Source: Billgrantia azerbaijanica
GTDB taxonomy: Bacteria; Pseudomonadota; Gammaproteobacteria; Pseudomonadales; Halomonadaceae
NCBI GenBank assembly: GCA_004551485.1
Contig: SBLD01000023.1
Location: 12,812-52,127, forward strand
DNA length: 39,316 nt
Direction: 5' to 3'
The notes below the pieces were generated by a model. That model worked only from the letters and a program-made list of their open reading frames with translations. It was not told the origin of the DNA and searched no databases. Made by a program: the position numbers and the translations under genes. Positions 17,429 through 25,078 of the stretch are shown here, one piece after another; positions within the stretch are counted from its first letter, which is position 1, and every line of letters starts with the position of its first letter.

Positions 17429-17460
17429 TTGGCGCAGGGCGCGCCAGAGTGCGGTAGAAT
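17429..17460 (+). promoter_or_regulatory. Candidate promoter of rluC
   Basis: TAGAAT at 17455-17460 lies about 34 bases before the rluC ATG, the right distance for a short leader. The nearest -35-like hexamer, TTGGCG at 17429-17434, is 20 bases away, longer than ideal. The -10 is more convincing than the pair. Confidence 0.4.
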
Positions 17461-17494
17461 GCCGTTTCACAACGACTTCTCGAGCAGGAGAGCC

Positions 17495-18445
17495 ATGACC
17501 GAGGGACGTGACGTGCAGTGGGTGGAAGTGGGCGAGGGCCAGGCCGGTCAGCGCATCGACAACTTCCTGGTCACGCGGCTGAAGGGGGTGCCGCGCGCGC
17601 TCATCTACCGCATCGTGCGCAAGGGCGAGGTGCGGGTGAACAAGAAGCGCGTCAAGGCCGACACGCGCCTGGTCCCCGGCGACCTGGTGCGCATCCCGCC
17701 GCTCAAGCTGGCGCCCCGCGAGGCGGTGCGCGAAGTGAGCGACAACCTGCGCAACCTGCTCGCCGGCAGCGTCCTGGTGGAGGGGCGCGACTGGCTGGTG
17801 GTCAACAAGCCGGCGGGGCTCGCCGTGCACGGCGGAAGCGGCGTCAAGATCGGCCTGATCGAGGCGCTGCGCCAGGTGCGCGAGGACCTCGACTTCCTGG
17901 AGCTCGTCCACCGCCTCGATCGCGACACCTCCGGCTGCCTGCTGCTGGCCAAGTCGCGGCCGGCGCTGCTGGCCCTGAACGATGCGCTCAAGCAACACCG
18001 CATGGACAAGCGCTACCTGGCGCTGGTGGCCGGCCGCTGGCCGGCGCGGCGCGACTTCGTCAGCGCGCGCCTCGATCGCTACAACCTGGCCAACGGCGAG
18101 CGCCGCGTGCGCGTCGACACGGCCGGCAAGGTGGCGCGCACCCGCTTCGCGGTCCGCGAGGCGCTGCCGCGTGCCACCCTGGTCGAGGCCGAGCCGGTGA
18201 CCGGACGTACCCACCAGATCCGCGTGCACGCCGCCCATGCCGGCCATGCGCTGCTCGGCGACGACAAGTACGGCGTCCGCGAGGGCGAGGCGCTGGCCCG
18301 ACGGCTGGGCCTGTCGCGGCTCTTCCTGCACGCCGCGGCACTGACCTTCCCGGAGCCGACCAGCGGCCGGCCGGTGCAGATTCGCGCGCCGCTTCCCGAC
18401 GACCTGGAAGGCGTGCTCGAGCGGGCCCGCGGGCTGGGCAGCTAG
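17495..18445 (+). CDS. rluC: 23S rRNA pseudouridine synthase RluC
   Basis: The 316-residue enzyme has an N-terminal S4 RNA-binding domain (about 14-75, GQRIDNFLVTRLKGVP and VRKGEVRVNKKRVK) and a RluA-type synthase domain. The catalytic Asp lies in LVHRLDRDTSGCLLLAK near residue 140, and the RluA-family segment is VTGRTHQIRVHAAH. RluC converts U955, U2504 and U2580 of E. coli 23S rRNA. AGGAG precedes the ATG at 17495, and the protein then starts at the family position; the open frame upstream crosses the promoter region. It is divergent from rne, as in E. coli, which supports RluC over RluD. Confidence 0.94.
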   Translation: MTEGRDVQWVEVGEGQAGQRIDNFLVTRLKGVPRALIYRIVRKGEVRVNKKRVKADTRLVPGDLVRIPPLKLAPREAVREVSDNLRNLLAGSVLVEGRDWLVVNKPAGLAVHGGSGVKIGLIEALRQVREDLDFLELVHRLDRDTSGCLLLAKSRPALLALNDALKQHRMDKRYLALVAGRWPARRDFVSARLDRYNLANGERRVRVDTAGKVARTRFAVREALPRATLVEAEPVTGRTHQIRVHAAHAGHALLGDDKYGVREGEALARRLGLSRLFLHAAALTFPEPTSGRPVQIRAPLPDDLEGVLERARGLGS

Positions 18446-18472
18446 GTCAATCCCGACGACGGTGGAGAGGCG

Positions 18473-19123
18473 ATGCGCTACCGACTGGTGATCTTCGACT
18501 GGGACGGCACCCTGATGGATTCCGCCGCTCGCATCGTGTCCTGCATGCAGGCCGCTGCCCGCGAGGCGGGCTGGGGCGAGCTCGACGAGGCAGCGGTGCG
18601 CGAGATCATCGGCCTGGGGCTGCCCGAGGCCATCGCCCGGCTCTGTCCGGGCATCGATGCCGAGCGGGCCGAGGTTCTGCGCAGCCGCTACGCTTTCCAT
18701 TTCGTGCAGGGCGACACCACGCCGATGCGTTTCTTCCCCGGCGTGGAGGCGGGGCTGGCGCGGCTGCGCGAGCCGGCGGCACGGCGCCTGGCGGTGGCCA
18801 CCGGCAAGAGTCGCAAGGGCCTCGATCGCGTGTTTCGCGAGAGCGACAGCGGTCGCTGGTTCCATGCCAGTCGCACCGCCGACGAGACGCGCTCCAAGCC
18901 GCATCCGCAGATGCTGGAGGAACTCCTTGCCGAGCTCGACGTCGATGTCGGCGAGGCGGTGATGATCGGGGATACCGAGTACGATCTGGAGATGGCCCGG
19001 GCGCTGGGCATGGATCGCGTAGCGGTCACCTGGGGCGTGCATGCCACCGAGCGGCTCGCCGCCAGCCGGCCGGTCTACACGGCCGATAACGTGGCGGCGC
19101 TGTTCGACTGGCTGGAGCGCTGA
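18473..19123 (+). CDS. HAD-superfamily hydrolase, phosphoglycolate-phosphatase-like
   Basis: The 216-residue HAD subfamily IA phosphatase shows motif I FDWDGTLMDSAARI (nucleophile Asp near 9), motif II in the LAVATGKSRKGLD stretch, motif III Lys in ETRSKPHPQML, and motif IV MIGDTEYDLEMARALGM. A helical cap domain lies between motifs I and II (about 20-85). The substrate is unknown; sequence and size resemble phosphoglycolate or pyrophosphate phosphatases. It is 27 bases after rluC and 52 before sppA, an arrangement that I recall as conserved in Pseudomonas. Confidence 0.88.
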   Translation: MRYRLVIFDWDGTLMDSAARIVSCMQAAAREAGWGELDEAAVREIIGLGLPEAIARLCPGIDAERAEVLRSRYAFHFVQGDTTPMRFFPGVEAGLARLREPAARRLAVATGKSRKGLDRVFRESDSGRWFHASRTADETRSKPHPQMLEELLAELDVDVGEAVMIGDTEYDLEMARALGMDRVAVTWGVHATERLAASRPVYTADNVAALFDWLER

Positions 19124-19175
19124 GGCGGTCGGGCGCTGAAGCCCAAGGTGCGCAACTCAAGGAGGTCAGCAAGCC

Positions 19176-20252
19176 ATGAGCAACGACAAGCATGACGATC
19201 CCTGGACCCAGGGGCCGGAGCAGCCGCCTGGGCAGAGGGGCGAACCGCGGGGGGCATCGGCGCAGGCGCCGGCCGAGCCCGAAAGCGCCGAGACGCTGCA
19301 GGCCCGCGAGCGGCTGGCCCAGATGGAGATGCTGGATCGCTGGATCGGCGGCGTGCTGGCCGAGCAGCGCCGCACCCGTCGCTGGAAGCTCTTCTTTCGC
19401 TTCTTCTTCGCGGCGCTGATCCTCGCTTCGGTATCGGCCACTCTCTATGGGCTCTTCGTGGGCCCGGCGGTGAGCCGGCCCGAGCGTCCCCACCTGGGCG
19501 TGATCGAGGTGCGCGGTGCCATCGACGCCGAGTCCCCGGCCAGTGCCGAGCGTATCATTGCCGGGCTTCAGCGGGCCTGGGAGGCGCCGGCGGCCGAGGC
19601 GGTGGTGCTGCACATCGACAGCCCCGGCGGCAGCCCCGTGCAGTCGCAGCGCGTCTTCGACGAGATCCAGCGGCTGCGCGCCGAGGGAGGCAAGCCGATC
19701 ATCGCGGTGATCGAGGATGTCGGCGCCAGCGGTGCCTACTACATCGCCGCGGCGGCCGACGAGATCGTGGCGGCGCCGGCCAGCCTGGTGGGCTCCATCG
19801 GCGTGATCTTCTCGAGCTTCGGCTTCGAGGAGGCGATCGACCGCCTCGGCGTGGAGCGACGCGTCTACACCGCCGGCGACAACAAGGCTTTCCTCGACCC
19901 CTTTACCGAGGTGGCGCCGGAGCAGCGGCGCTTCTGGCAGTCGGTGCTCGACACGACCCACCGCCAGTTCATCGAGGCCGTCCGCGAGGGGCGCGGCGAT
20001 CGGCTGGTCGACGATGAGCAGCTGTTCAGCGGCCTCGTCTGGAGCGGCGAGCAGGCGCTGTCGCTGGGCCTGGTGGATCGCCTCGACAGCCTCGATGGCG
20101 TGGCGCGAAGGCGCCTCGGCGAGGTGCGTCTGCATGACTACACGCCGCGTCTCGACCCCTTCGAGCGCCTGGGCCGCCAGTTCGGCCGGGTGGCCATGGA
20201 GTGGCTCGGCATGCCCCGGGCGGATTCGCCGGTACGCTATCAGCTGCCCTGA
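19176..20252 (+). CDS. sppA: Signal peptide peptidase SppA, S49 family (short form)
   Basis: The 358-residue membrane-bound serine peptidase degrades cleaved signal peptides. A disordered, Pro/Gly/Glu-rich cytoplasmic N-terminus (about 1-65) precedes one membrane helix (FFFAALILASVSATLYGLF, about 72-90) and a periplasmic S49 domain. This contains LHIDSPGGSPVQSQRVFDEI, the probable nucleophile in GASGAYYIAAAADEIV near residue 188, GSIGVIFSSF, and the probable Lys base in TAGDNKAFLDPF. It is the single-domain form, about half the length of E. coli SppA, as in Bacillus and Pseudomonas. A perfect AAGGAGG precedes the ATG. The last 13 bases overlap the convergent maf gene. Confidence 0.92.
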   Translation: MSNDKHDDPWTQGPEQPPGQRGEPRGASAQAPAEPESAETLQARERLAQMEMLDRWIGGVLAEQRRTRRWKLFFRFFFAALILASVSATLYGLFVGPAVSRPERPHLGVIEVRGAIDAESPASAERIIAGLQRAWEAPAAEAVVLHIDSPGGSPVQSQRVFDEIQRLRAEGGKPIIAVIEDVGASGAYYIAAAADEIVAAPASLVGSIGVIFSSFGFEEAIDRLGVERRVYTAGDNKAFLDPFTEVAPEQRRFWQSVLDTTHRQFIEAVREGRGDRLVDDEQLFSGLVWSGEQALSLGLVDRLDSLDGVARRRLGEVRLHDYTPRLDPFERLGRQFGRVAMEWLGMPRADSPVRYQLP

Positions 20253-20833
20253 TCCCCCAGCGGATCCAGTCCTGCCTCACGCAGCAGCGCGCACAGGCGG
20301 ATCAGCGGCAGGCCGATCAGGGTGTTGGGGTCATCGCCTTCCAGCCGCTCGAAGAGGGCGATGCCGAGCCCTTCCATGCGGAAGCTGCCGGCGCTGTCGA
20401 GCGGCCGTTCCCGCGCCACGTAGGTGGCAATCTCCGCCTCGCTCAGCGTGCGGAACACCACGTCGTAGGACTCGTGGCACACCCGGTGGCGGCCGCTGGC
20501 GGTGTCGATCAGGGCCAGGCCGGTGAGAAAGCGCACGCGGTTGCCCGAGAAGCGCGCCAGCTGGGCGCGCGCCGCGGCGGCGTCGCCCGGCTTGCCGAGG
20601 ATCTCGCCAGCGAACACGGCGACCTGGTCGGAGCCGATGATCAGGTGGGCCGGATGGTCGTCGGCCACGCGGCTGGCCTTGGCCAGCGCCAGGCGATGTA
20701 CCAGCGCCTGGGGCGATTCGCCCGCGCGCGGCGTCTCGTCGATGTCGGGGCTGGCCCAGGCGTAGGGCAGGCCGAGGCGGTCGAGAAGCTGTCGCCGCCA
20801 GCGCGAGCCGGAGGCGAGTACCAGTCGGGTCAT
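20240..20833 (-). CDS. Maf/YceF nucleotide pyrophosphatase (probable 7-methyl-GTP)
   Basis: The 197-residue Maf-family protein closely follows E. coli YceF, which hydrolyses 7-methyl-GTP and may remove modified nucleotides. It begins MTRLVLASGSRWRRQLLDRL and shows DIDETPRAGESPQALVHRLA, the catalytic-type HLIIGSDQVAVFAGEILGKP near residue 70, and the YceF-like LFERLEGDDPNTLIGLPL. AAGGAG before the ATG at 20833 fixes the start; the frame is open further upstream but is not needed. It is convergent with sppA (13-bp overlap) and divergent from yceD. Confidence 0.92.
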   Translation of the reverse strand: MTRLVLASGSRWRRQLLDRLGLPYAWASPDIDETPRAGESPQALVHRLALAKASRVADDHPAHLIIGSDQVAVFAGEILGKPGDAAAARAQLARFSGNRVRFLTGLALIDTASGRHRVCHESYDVVFRTLSEAEIATYVARERPLDSAGSFRMEGLGIALFERLEGDDPNTLIGLPLIRLCALLREAGLDPLGDQGS

Positions 20834-20859
20834 GAGGGCTCCTTGTGAGATCTGGCTCA

Positions 20860-20888
20860 AGCCGCCGAAACCGGCTCGGCAGGCGGCT
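20860..20888. repeat. Nested inverted repeat upstream of maf
   Basis: AGCCGCC (20860-20866) pairs perfectly with GGCGGCT (20882-20888). A second small stem, CCG-GCT-CGG, lies inside. It falls in the maf/yceD divergent gap, just inside the presumed maf leader. It could be an RNA hairpin or a protein-binding site; nothing further can be said. Confidence 0.4.
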
Positions 20889-20931
20889 GCGGGCATTGTA
20901 ACCCCGAGTGTCGGCGGCTTTGACAGGGCTT

Positions 20932-20960
20932 TTGACAGGGGCAGGGGGAGTGCCTATCAT
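20932..20960 (+). promoter_or_regulatory. Strong sigma-70 promoter of yceD-rpmF
   Basis: A perfect -35 TTGACA (20932-20937), a 17-base spacer and -10 TATCAT (20955-20960) form the best promoter in the window. The -35 lies in the second copy of a ten-base direct repeat, TTTGACAGGG (20919-20928 and 20931-20940). The predicted start, near 20966-20968, lies only a few bases before the yceD ATG at 20970. Confidence 0.8.
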
Positions 20961-20969
20961 TGCGCGCCT

Positions 20970-21497
20970 ATGTTGACCTCACGACTTCCTCACAGGGTCG
21001 AGCCCTACAAGCTCGCCGCCCGCGCCGAGCGCCTCGAAGGGCTGATGGCCCTCGATCTCTTCGTGCGGCTGGCCGAGCAGGTGGGCGAGCAGGCCGGCGA
21101 GTGCCGGGTGCGGCTCGACTTTGCCATCGACAGCCAGGGGCGGCGCGAGATTCGCGGCCACCTCGAGGCCGAGCTGCAGCTGCCCTGCCGGCGCTGCCTC
21201 GAGCCGATGGCGCAGCACGTCGAGAGCGACTTCCTGCTGGGCATGGTCACCAGCGACGCGCTGGCGGCAGAGCTGCCGAGCACCCACGAGCCGGTGCTGG
21301 TGGAAGACGAACAGCTGAACCTGCTGACGGTGGTCGAGGATGAGCTCATCCTCAGCATGCCGCAGTCGGTTTACCACGACGAGGCGCAGTGCGACGTCTC
21401 GCGCGACCAGCTGAGCAGCGGCGAGGAGGCCGAGTCATCGGCGCCGGCGGCCGCCAGTCCCTTCGAGGTGCTCAAGCGTCTCAAGGGCAAATCCTGA
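20970..21497 (+). CDS. yceD: YceD / DUF177 family protein
   Basis: The 175-residue DUF177 protein begins MLTSRLPHRVEPYKLAARAE, the family N-terminus, and has the conserved LQLPCRRCLEPM near residue 75 and an acidic C-terminal region (EDEQLNLLTVVEDELIL). The family is linked to 23S rRNA accumulation and ribosome assembly, with unknown chemistry. It directly precedes rpmF, as in nearly all bacteria that carry it. There is no Shine-Dalgarno sequence at normal distance, and the promoter start site nearly coincides with the ATG, so the mRNA is probably leaderless. A start much further downstream would remove conserved sequence. Confidence 0.92.
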   Translation: MLTSRLPHRVEPYKLAARAERLEGLMALDLFVRLAEQVGEQAGECRVRLDFAIDSQGRREIRGHLEAELQLPCRRCLEPMAQHVESDFLLGMVTSDALAAELPSTHEPVLVEDEQLNLLTVVEDELILSMPQSVYHDEAQCDVSRDQLSSGEEAESSAPAAASPFEVLKRLKGKS

Positions 21498-21529
21498 TTC
21501 TTCATTGATTCACTCTGGAGTGTGATCCC

Positions 21530-21700
21530 ATGGCAGTTCAACAGAACCGCAAGACCCGTTCCAAGCGCGGCATGCGTCGCAGCCACGACGCCCTGAGCGC
21601 CCCGACCCTGTCCCAGGACAAGGAGACCGGCACCACTCACCTGCGCCACCACGTCTCTCCCGATGGCTTCTATCGCGGCCGCAAGGTCGTCGACGCCTGA
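21530..21700 (+). CDS. rpmF: 50S ribosomal protein L32
   Basis: The 56-residue basic protein reads [20 protein letters not shown] at its start and ends [11 protein letters not shown], a clear L32 as in other gammaproteobacteria. TGGAG lies nine bases before the ATG. It is 32 bases after yceD and 35 before plsX, the conserved order that joins ribosome and phospholipid synthesis genes. It has no zinc ribbon cysteines, so it is the Zn-independent form. Confidence 0.97.
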   Translation: MAVQQNRKTRSKRGMRRSHDALSAPTLSQDKETGTTHLRHHVSPDGFYRGRKVVDA

Positions 21701-21735
21701 GCTGACGCGCCGACGATGACGTTCGGCCGCTGAGC

Positions 21736-22770
21736 GTGCGGATCGCCGTCGATGCCATGGGAGGGGACACCGGTCCCACCGCGGCCGTGCACGGTTCGGC
21801 CGCGGCCGTGCTGGCCCATCCCGGACTGACGATCGATCTGTTCGGTCCCCGTGCCCAGCTGGAGAGTGAGCTGACGAGCCTGCCGCGCCATCTGGCCGCG
21901 GCCGGCTCGCGGCTGTCCGTGCGCCATGCACCCGAAGCGATCCGCCAGGGGCAGCGTCCCAGCGATGCGCTGCGACGCGGCGCCGGCACCAGCATGGCTC
22001 GCATGCTGGCCCATCTGGCCGACGGGCGAGCCGTCGCCGGGGTCAGCGCCGGCAATACCGGCGCCCTGATGGCGCTGGCGCGTCGCGAGCTGGGCATGGT
22101 GGCGGGCATTCCGCGTCCGGCCATCAGCACGGCCATCCCGACGCGCAACGAGGGGCGCTGCTACCTGCTCGACCTGGGGGCCAACGTCGACGCCACCGCG
22201 GCGCGGCTGGTCGACTTCGCGCGCATGGGCGAGGTGATGGCGCGCCATGTCGATGGCCTGGCCGCGCCCCGGGTGGCGTTGCTCAACGTGGGCAGCGAAG
22301 GCACCAAGGGCAGTGCCAGCGTGCGCGAGGCCGATGCGCGTCTGCGCGACCTGGCGACGCTGAATTACTGTGGCTTCGTCGAGGGGGACGGCGTCTTCGC
22401 CGGAGCCGCCGACGTGATCGTCTGCGACGGTTTCGTCGGCAATGCGGTGCTCAAGGCCAGCGAAGGGCTGGCGCGGATGCTCATCGAGCGCGTGCAGGCC
22501 ACCTTCGAGGCGCACTGGAGCAGTCGCCTGGTGGGGCTGCTGGCGCGACCGGCGCTGCGACGGTTGAAAGGCGAACTGGACCCGGTGCGCTACAATGGCG
22601 CCAGCCTCCTGGGGCTCACCGGCATCGTCATCAAGAGTCACGGCAGTGCCGATGCGACCGGCTTCTCCTATGCTGTGCAGCGCGCCGTGCGCGAGGTGAG
22701 CCAGGACCTGCCGTCGCGACTGGCCGCCGAGCTGACCGGCGGGACAGCACTCAACAAGAGTAAAAGGTGA
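21736..22770 (+). CDS. plsX: Phosphate acyltransferase PlsX
   Basis: The 344-residue peripheral membrane enzyme makes acyl-phosphate from acyl-ACP for the PlsY route to phospholipid. It has [15 protein letters not shown] at the N-terminus, [56 protein letters not shown], and [18 protein letters not shown]. The start is GTG 21736, exactly at the family start; the Shine-Dalgarno sequence is weak. Its stop falls five bases before the fabD ATG. E. coli has fabH at this junction and this window does not. Confidence 0.95.
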   Translation: MRIAVDAMGGDTGPTAAVHGSAAAVLAHPGLTIDLFGPRAQLESELTSLPRHLAAAGSRLSVRHAPEAIRQGQRPSDALRRGAGTSMARMLAHLADGRAVAGVSAGNTGALMALARRELGMVAGIPRPAISTAIPTRNEGRCYLLDLGANVDATAARLVDFARMGEVMARHVDGLAAPRVALLNVGSEGTKGSASVREADARLRDLATLNYCGFVEGDGVFAGAADVIVCDGFVGNAVLKASEGLARMLIERVQATFEAHWSSRLVGLLARPALRRLKGELDPVRYNGASLLGLTGIVIKSHGSADATGFSYAVQRAVREVSQDLPSRLAAELTGGTALNKSKR

Positions 22771-22775
22771 ACGAC

Positions 22776-23729
22776 ATGACTCAACCCCTTGCCCTCGTCT
22801 TCCCCGGGCAGGGCTCCCAGCAGATCGGCATGCTGCGTGAGCTGGCCGAGCGCTACAGCGTGGTGCCCACCACCTTCGAGGAGGCCTCCGATGCGCTGGG
22901 CTATGACCTGTGGAACCTGGTCCAGGAGGGACCGGAGGAGCGGCTCAACGCCACCGCCTGTACGCAGCCCGCGCTGCTGACGGCCAGCGTCGCCATCTGG
23001 CGCGTGTGGCAGGAGCTGGAGGGGCCGCGTCCCGGCACGATGGCCGGTCACAGCCTGGGTGAGTACAGCGCCATGGTGTGTGCCGGGGTGCTGGGGTTTG
23101 CCGACGGCGTGCGCCTGGTGCGGCTGCGCGGCGAGGCCATGCAGGCCGCGGTGCCGGCGGGCGAGGGCGCCATGGCGGCCATTCTCGGGCTCGACGATGC
23201 GGCCGTAGAGCAGGCCTGTGCTGATGCGGCCCAGGGTGATGTGGTTGCCGCCGTCAACTACAATGCTCCCGGTCAGGTGGTCATCGCCGGCAGCAAGGCG
23301 GCCGTGGAGCGCGCCATCGCTGGCTGCCAGGAGGCCGGGGCCAAGCGGGCCATGCCGCTGCCGGTGTCGGTGCCGTCACACTGTGCGCTGATGCGGCCTG
23401 CCGCCGAACGGCTCGAGGCGGCCATGGCGGAGCTTGACATGCGCCCGCCGCGCTATACCGTCTACCAGAACGTCGATGCCGAGGCGCACGCCGACGTGGA
23501 GACCTTGCGCACGCGCCTGGTCGAGCAGCTCTACCAGCCGGTACGCTGGACCGCCTGCGTCGAGGCGATGCTCGCCGGCGGTGCCCAGGTGTTCATCGAG
23601 TGCGGCCCGGGCAAGGTGCTCACCGGGTTGAACAAGCGCATCGCCCGCGGCAGCAAGGGGCTGGCGGTCAACGACCCCGACAGCCTGGATGCCGCCCTGG
23701 AGCTGGCGCGCGAGACGGTAGGCGAGTAA
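22776..23729 (+). CDS. fabD: Malonyl-CoA:ACP transacylase
   Basis: The 317-residue cytoplasmic enzyme transfers malonyl from CoA to ACP, supplying fatty acid elongation. It has the family start LALVFPGQGSQQIGML, oxyanion QGSQ, nucleophile Ser in MAGHSLGEYSAMVCAG near residue 93, the conserved Arg in RLVRLRGEAMQ, catalytic His in PVSVPSHCALMRP near 206, and LYQPVRWTACVE. ATG 22776 has AAGGTGA at good spacing; GTG 22767 would add three residues and overlap plsX. Confidence 0.96.
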   Translation: MTQPLALVFPGQGSQQIGMLRELAERYSVVPTTFEEASDALGYDLWNLVQEGPEERLNATACTQPALLTASVAIWRVWQELEGPRPGTMAGHSLGEYSAMVCAGVLGFADGVRLVRLRGEAMQAAVPAGEGAMAAILGLDDAAVEQACADAAQGDVVAAVNYNAPGQVVIAGSKAAVERAIAGCQEAGAKRAMPLPVSVPSHCALMRPAAERLEAAMAELDMRPPRYTVYQNVDAEAHADVETLRTRLVEQLYQPVRWTACVEAMLAGGAQVFIECGPGKVLTGLNKRIARGSKGLAVNDPDSLDAALELARETVGE

Positions 23730-23785
23730 GCGCTGGCCAAGGCGCGCCCCGGAACGGATCCAACAGCAACAATATGGGAACACCT

Positions 23786-24529
23786 ATGACGAGCGAACGC
23801 AGAATCGCCCTGGTTACCGGCGCCAGCCGTGGCATCGGTCGGGCCATCGCCCACGAACTGGGACGCCAGGGGCGTGTGGTGATCGGTACCGCCACCACCG
23901 ACAGCGGGGCGGCGAAGATCGACGAGGACCTTCGCGCCCACGGCATCGAGGGGGCGGGGCGTGCCCTGGACGTCACCGACCAGGCCAGCGTCGATGCTCT
24001 GATCAAGGCGATCGGCGACGAGTTCGGCGCTCCCACCATCCTGGTCAACAACGCCGGGATCACCCGTGACAATCTGCTGATGCGCATGAAGGAAGACGAG
24101 TGGGATGCGGTGCTCGACACCAATCTCAAGTCGGTCTATCGCGTCACCAAGGCGTGCCTGCGTGGCATGACCCGGGCGCGTTTCGGTCGCATCGTCAACA
24201 TCAGCTCGGTCGTGGCGACCCTGGGCAACCTGGGGCAGACCAACTATGCGGCCGCCAAGGCGGGCATGGAAGGCTTCACCCGCGCGCTGGCGCGTGAAGT
24301 GGCGAGTCGCGCCATCACCGTCAATGCCGTGGCGCCCGGTTTCATTGCCACCGACATGACTCGTGCGCTGCCGGAAGAGCAGCACCAGGCGCTGCTGGCC
24401 CAGATTCCGCTGTCGCGCCTGGGTGATCCGGAAGAGATCGCCGCGGCGGTCGGCTTCCTCACCGGCGAGAGCGCCAGCTACATCACCGGCGAGACACTGC
24501 ACGTCAACGGCGGCATGAACATGCGTTGA
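23786..24529 (+). CDS. fabG: 3-oxoacyl-ACP reductase
   Basis: The 247-residue short-chain dehydrogenase reduces 3-ketoacyl-ACP with NADPH in each elongation cycle. It has cofactor motif VTGASRGIGRAIA near residue 13, LVNNAGITRDNLLMRM, active-site Ser in RIVNISSVVATLGN, Tyr154 and Lys158 in TNYAAAKAG, and the end GETLHVNGGMNMR. Another ATG at 23774 would add four residues; the later one gives the usual length. Neither has a strong Shine-Dalgarno sequence. Confidence 0.96.
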   Translation: MTSERRIALVTGASRGIGRAIAHELGRQGRVVIGTATTDSGAAKIDEDLRAHGIEGAGRALDVTDQASVDALIKAIGDEFGAPTILVNNAGITRDNLLMRMKEDEWDAVLDTNLKSVYRVTKACLRGMTRARFGRIVNISSVVATLGNLGQTNYAAAKAGMEGFTRALAREVASRAITVNAVAPGFIATDMTRALPEEQHQALLAQIPLSRLGDPEEIAAAVGFLTGESASYITGETLHVNGGMNMR

Positions 24530-24532
24530 AGT

Positions 24533-24563
24533 CCCCGTGCGTCGGCGGTTGCGCCGACCGGGG
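24533..24563 (+). terminator. Hairpin after fabG, possible attenuator
   Basis: GTCGGCG-GTTG-CGCCGAC (24541-24558) is a perfect 7-bp stem with a four-base loop. CCCCG (24533-24537) and CGGGG (24559-24563) extend it across a three-base bulge. No T-run follows, so it may be a partial terminator that lowers readthrough from fabG, or an RNA processing site. It overlaps the -35 region of the candidate acpP promoter. Confidence 0.4.
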
Positions 24564-24575
24564 GGCGTCTATAAA
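24548..24575 (+). promoter_or_regulatory. Candidate acpP promoter
   Basis: TATAAA at 24570-24575 is preceded by GTTGCG/TTGCGC at 24548-24554 with 15-16 bases between. It would give acpP a separate, highly expressed transcript with a leader of about 70 bases, as is common for acpP. Confidence 0.45.
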
Positions 24576-24653
24576 CTACCCCGCAGCTTTGCGGTTGCGG
24601 ACCAACCGGCTGGTCATCTGAACGGCTAACTTGAACGACTGGAGTACGTCATA

Positions 24654-24887
24654 ATGAGCACCATCGAAGAGCGCGTGAAGAAGGTTGTGGCCGAGCGCCT
24701 GAACGTCAAGGAAGAGGACATCCAGAACGGCTCTTCCTTTACCGAGGACCTGGGCGCTGATTCCCTAGACACCGTCGAGCTGGTCATGGCGCTCGAAGAG
24801 GAATTCGACACCGAAATTCCCGATGAGGAAGCCGAAAAGATCACCACCGTTCAGGAAGCCATCGACTACGTCAATGCCCACCAGTAA
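24654..24887 (+). CDS. acpP: Acyl carrier protein
   Basis: The 77-residue acidic carrier holds growing acyl chains on a phosphopantetheine arm attached to Ser37 in the motif [20 protein letters not shown]. The four-helix sequence matches E. coli AcpP closely ([16 protein letters not shown] start, [12 protein letters not shown] end). TGGAG lies before the ATG. Its codons are less GC-extreme than those of its neighbours, consistent with high expression. It is flanked by a candidate promoter and by a clear terminator at 24947-24981. Confidence 0.98.
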   Translation: MSTIEERVKKVVAERLNVKEEDIQNGSSFTEDLGADSLDTVELVMALEEEFDTEIPDEEAEKITTVQEAIDYVNAHQ

Positions 24888-24946
24888 GGGGTTGGTCGTT
24901 ACCGCTTGCTGAAGCGAACGCAGGGGCCGTCTGCCAAGGCCCGCCG

Positions 24947-24981
24947 AAAGCCGTCCTGGGGCCAGGGCGGCTTTCCGTTTT
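24947..24981 (+). terminator. Rho-independent terminator after acpP
   Basis: AAAGCCGTCCTGG (24947-24959) pairs with CCAGGGCGGCTTT (24962-24974) with one G-U pair, followed by CCGTTTT. This stem plus T-rich tail is the best intrinsic terminator in the window and separates acpP from fabF. Confidence 0.8.
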
Positions 24982-24991
24982 GTAGGCATGG

Positions 24992-25022
24992 TTCCCCAAG
25001 GCGGGGGGGAGTTCGGTATAAT
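24992..25022 (+). promoter_or_regulatory. Candidate promoter of fabF
   Basis: A perfect -10 TATAAT lies at 25017-25022, about 57 bases before the fabF ATG. The best -35 candidate, TTCCCC at 24992-24997, is weak and 19 bases away. Position after a terminator supports a real promoter. Confidence 0.5.
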
Positions 25023-25078
25023 GCGCGCAATGGCGGCCCGGTGGGGTCGCGTCATCAAGGTTGTCTGGAGGAGTGCTG

